64,000 nt of DNA from Rhodosalinus halophilus. GTDB lineage: Bacteria; Pseudomonadota; Alphaproteobacteria; Rhodobacterales; Rhodobacteraceae. Shown here piece by piece: positions 62,409-64,000 of this stretch. Numbering within the stretch: position 1 is the stretch's first letter; each line of letters begins with the position of its first letter. Location: contig NZ_QNTQ01000002.1 in the NCBI RefSeq assembly GCF_003298775.1, forward strand, positions 239,258-303,257, read 5' to 3'. The notes under the pieces were generated by a model. That model did no database searches. It was not told where the DNA came from and saw only the letters and a program-made list of their open reading frames with translations. The position numbers were made by a program, and so were the translations under genes.

Positions 62409-64000
62409 ATGAGCCTCGAGACCTGGCGCAAGGCCTGGGCGCTCCTCGACGCGCGCGAGCGGCGCAACGCCTGGATCGTGCTCGCGATCGTGGTCGTCGC
62501 GGCGCTGTCCTCGGCGGCGATGGTGGGCTCGATCATGCCGTTTCTCTCGGTGCTCGCCGACCCGGAGCGCATCCGCGAGGTGCCGGCGCTGGCCTGGGCC
62601 TACCGCGCGGGTGGTTTTGAGACCGACTTCGGCTTCCTGATCGGTCTCGGGCTCGCCTCGCTTGGCGTCATCGTGCTGGCGAACCTCGTGCAGATCCTGC
62701 GGACCTGGGCAGTCGCGCGCTTCGCGCTGATGCGCGTGCACACGCTGAGCTACCGGCTGCTCGCGGCCTACCTTCGGCAACCTTACGAGTATTTCCTCGA
62801 CCACCACACCGGCGAGATGAGCACCCAGATCCTCGCCGAGAGCATGGAGGTCGTGAACCAGTTCTTCCGCCCGGCGGCGGAGGCGGTCGCGGCGCTCTTC
62901 ACTGTCGTCGCGATCGTCAGTGTCGTCCTCTACGTCAACCCGCTGGTCGCGCTGATCGCCTTCACTGTCCTGGGCTCGATCTACGGCGGCACCTTCCTGC
63001 TCAGCCGGCGCCTCATCGCGCGGCAGGGCCGTGCGCGGGCAGAGGCCAACCGTGGCCGCTTCCGGCTCGCCAACGAGGCGCTGGGCGGGGTGAAGGACAT
63101 CAAGCTCCTCGGCCGCGAGGCCGCCTATGTCGCGCGCTACCGCGACCCCTCGGAGCGGATGGTGCGGGCCATGATCATCGTGCAGGTGCTGGGCCTGGTG
63201 CCACAATACGTGATGCAGGCGGTGGGCTTCGGGGGCATCATCGTCCTCTGCCTCGTGCTCATGGATCCCGCCGGCCTCGCCTCCGGCGAAGCGCTGGGCG
63301 GCCTCCTGCCGCTCCTCGGCCTCTTCGCCTTCGCCGGACAGCGGATGCTGCCCGAGCTCTCGAAGCTCTACCAGAGCCTCACGCAGCTCAACTCCGGCGA
63401 GGCCGCCGTCGAGACCGTCCACCGCGACCTGACGTCCAAGACCGGGGGCGCCCTGCCCCGCGCTGCCCCCGCGGCCCTCGGCCTCTCCCGCGCGCTCGCG
63501 CTCGAGGAGGTCTCCTACCGCTACCCCAACGCCGCGCACGCCGGGCTGTCGCAGGTCTCGCTCACCATCCGCGCGGGCGAGAAGATCGGCGTCGTCGGCA
63601 GCACGGGCGCGGGCAAGACGACGCTCGCCGACATCATCCTCGGCCTGCTGCGCCCGAGCGAGGGGCGCCTCACCACCGACGGCCGCGCGATCACCGACGA
63701 GACCATCCGCGCCTGGCAGCAGACCGTGGGCTACGTCCCGCAGGACATCTTCCTCACCGACGCGAGCGTCGCCGAGAACATCGCGCTCGGCCTGCCACCG
63801 GAGGAGATCGACCCCGAGCGCCTGCGCCGCGCCGCCCGCATCGCGCAGATCGACACCTTCGTGACCGAAGAGCTCCCCGAGGGCTACGAGACCCTCGTCG
63901 GCGAGCGCGGCGTGCGCCTCTCCGGCGGGCAGCGCCAGCGCATCGGCATCGCCCGCGCGCTCTACCACGACGCCGATCTCATCGTCTTCGACGAGGCCAC
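62409..64000 (+). CDS. ABC exporter (fused membrane and ATPase domains), cut by window edge
   Basis: 530 residues visible, without the end. Six hydrophobic helices (about 20-300) are followed by an ATPase domain: Walker A GSTGAGKTTLAD near 397, Q-loop YVPQDIFLTD, signature LSGGQRQRIGIARAL and the start of Walker B LIVFDEAT at the edge. It has the MsbA/PglK type architecture of half-transporters that flip lipid-linked sugars or lipids. Beside an EPS locus a role in flipping lipid-linked oligosaccharide is plausible, but this is inference. Confidence 0.88.
   Translation, partial: MSLETWRKAWALLDARERRNAWIVLAIVVVAALSSAAMVGSIMPFLSVLADPERIREVPALAWAYRAGGFETDFGFLIGLGLASLGVIVLANLVQILRTWAVARFALMRVHTLSYRLLAAYLRQPYEYFLDHHTGEMSTQILAESMEVVNQFFRPAAEAVAALFTVVAIVSVVLYVNPLVALIAFTVLGSIYGGTFLLSRRLIARQGRARAEANRGRFRLANEALGGVKDIKLLGREAAYVARYRDPSERMVRAMIIVQVLGLVPQYVMQAVGFGGIIVLCLVLMDPAGLASGEALGGLLPLLGLFAFAGQRMLPELSKLYQSLTQLNSGEAAVETVHRDLTSKTGGALPRAAPAALGLSRALALEEVSYRYPNAAHAGLSQVSLTIRAGEKIGVVGSTGAGKTTLADIILGLLRPSEGRLTTDGRAITDETIRAWQQTVGYVPQDIFLTDASVAENIALGLPPEEIDPERLRRAARIAQIDTFVTEELPEGYETLVGERGVRLSGGQRQRIGIARALYHDADLIVFDEA

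Overview
This is a gene-dense, very GC-rich chromosomal segment, roughly 70% G+C by eye. Gene content and gene pairs point to an alphaproteobacterium of the Rhodobacterales (Rhodobacter/Roseobacter group). Supporting features are an RpoH2-type sigma-32, a TGATCC-type RpoE promoter, a CIRCE-controlled groESL, a MatB/FadJ pair, a TIGR02186/TauE pair, and an exopolysaccharide (EPS) locus with YjbH and a MarR-like EPS regulator. Species cannot be named from the sequence. Long ORFs antisense to real genes are common because of the base composition and were discarded.

Layout. 1-4510: minus-strand genes (PhnM-like amidohydrolase fragment, lipase-like hydrolase, beta-helix membrane protein), then groEL/groES with terminator, CIRCE operator and promoter. 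4.6-12.7 kb: housekeeping genes (TraB/GumN protein, M3 peptidase, ThiF/HesA protein, dut, coaBC, SRPBCC protein, ChaN-like protein, rpoH2). 12.9-25.3 kb: yifB/comM, the rsmI-yraN-gshB-hydrolase operon, a penicillin-binding-protein-activator-like lipoprotein overlapping glnD, murJ, a rhomboid-fold protein that has lost its catalytic residues, and trpS. 25.3-26.9 kb: small accessory patch with a VOC protein, a toxin-antitoxin pair and a decayed IS1595-type transposase. 26.9-30.95 kb: overlapping operon of aminotransferase, pcaC, pcaH, pcaG, a beta-keto acid cleavage enzyme (BKACE) and a peroxiredoxin. This suggests the beta-ketoadipate pathway may end through BKACE rather than PcaIJ/PcaF. 31-32.6 kb: TIGR02186 protein and TauE exporter. 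32.8-37.6 kb: complete BMP/nucleoside-type ABC importer. 37.7-39.3 kb: nfuA-tsaB-rimI, with tsaB apparently starting at CTG. 39.5-45 kb: UspA, malonyl-CoA synthase, FadJ-like enzyme, thioesterase and an HSD10-like dehydrogenase.

45.07-46.25 kb is an AT-richer accessory islet around an orphan small protein with a Cys-His-Asp arrangement like papain-fold enzymes. It is followed by a fused E1 alpha/beta 2-oxoacid dehydrogenase and its E2. 49.4-61 kb is an EPS locus: NusG/RfaH-like factor, several periplasmic or membrane accessory proteins, BY-kinase/Wzz protein, sugar transferase, YjbH, GfcB/YjbF lipoprotein, Wza-type export lipoprotein and a MarR-like EPS regulator. A VapBC pair with a conspicuous palindromic operator, a small membrane protein (again apparently CTG-initiated) and the start of an ABC exporter close the window.

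No rRNA, tRNA, CRISPR array, prophage or intact insertion sequence was seen. The best candidates for something little described are the orphan papain-like protein (45413-45916), the rhomboid pseudo-protease (23430-24116), the palindromes in the divergent EPS promoter region (55637-56099), and the two SD-supported CTG starts.
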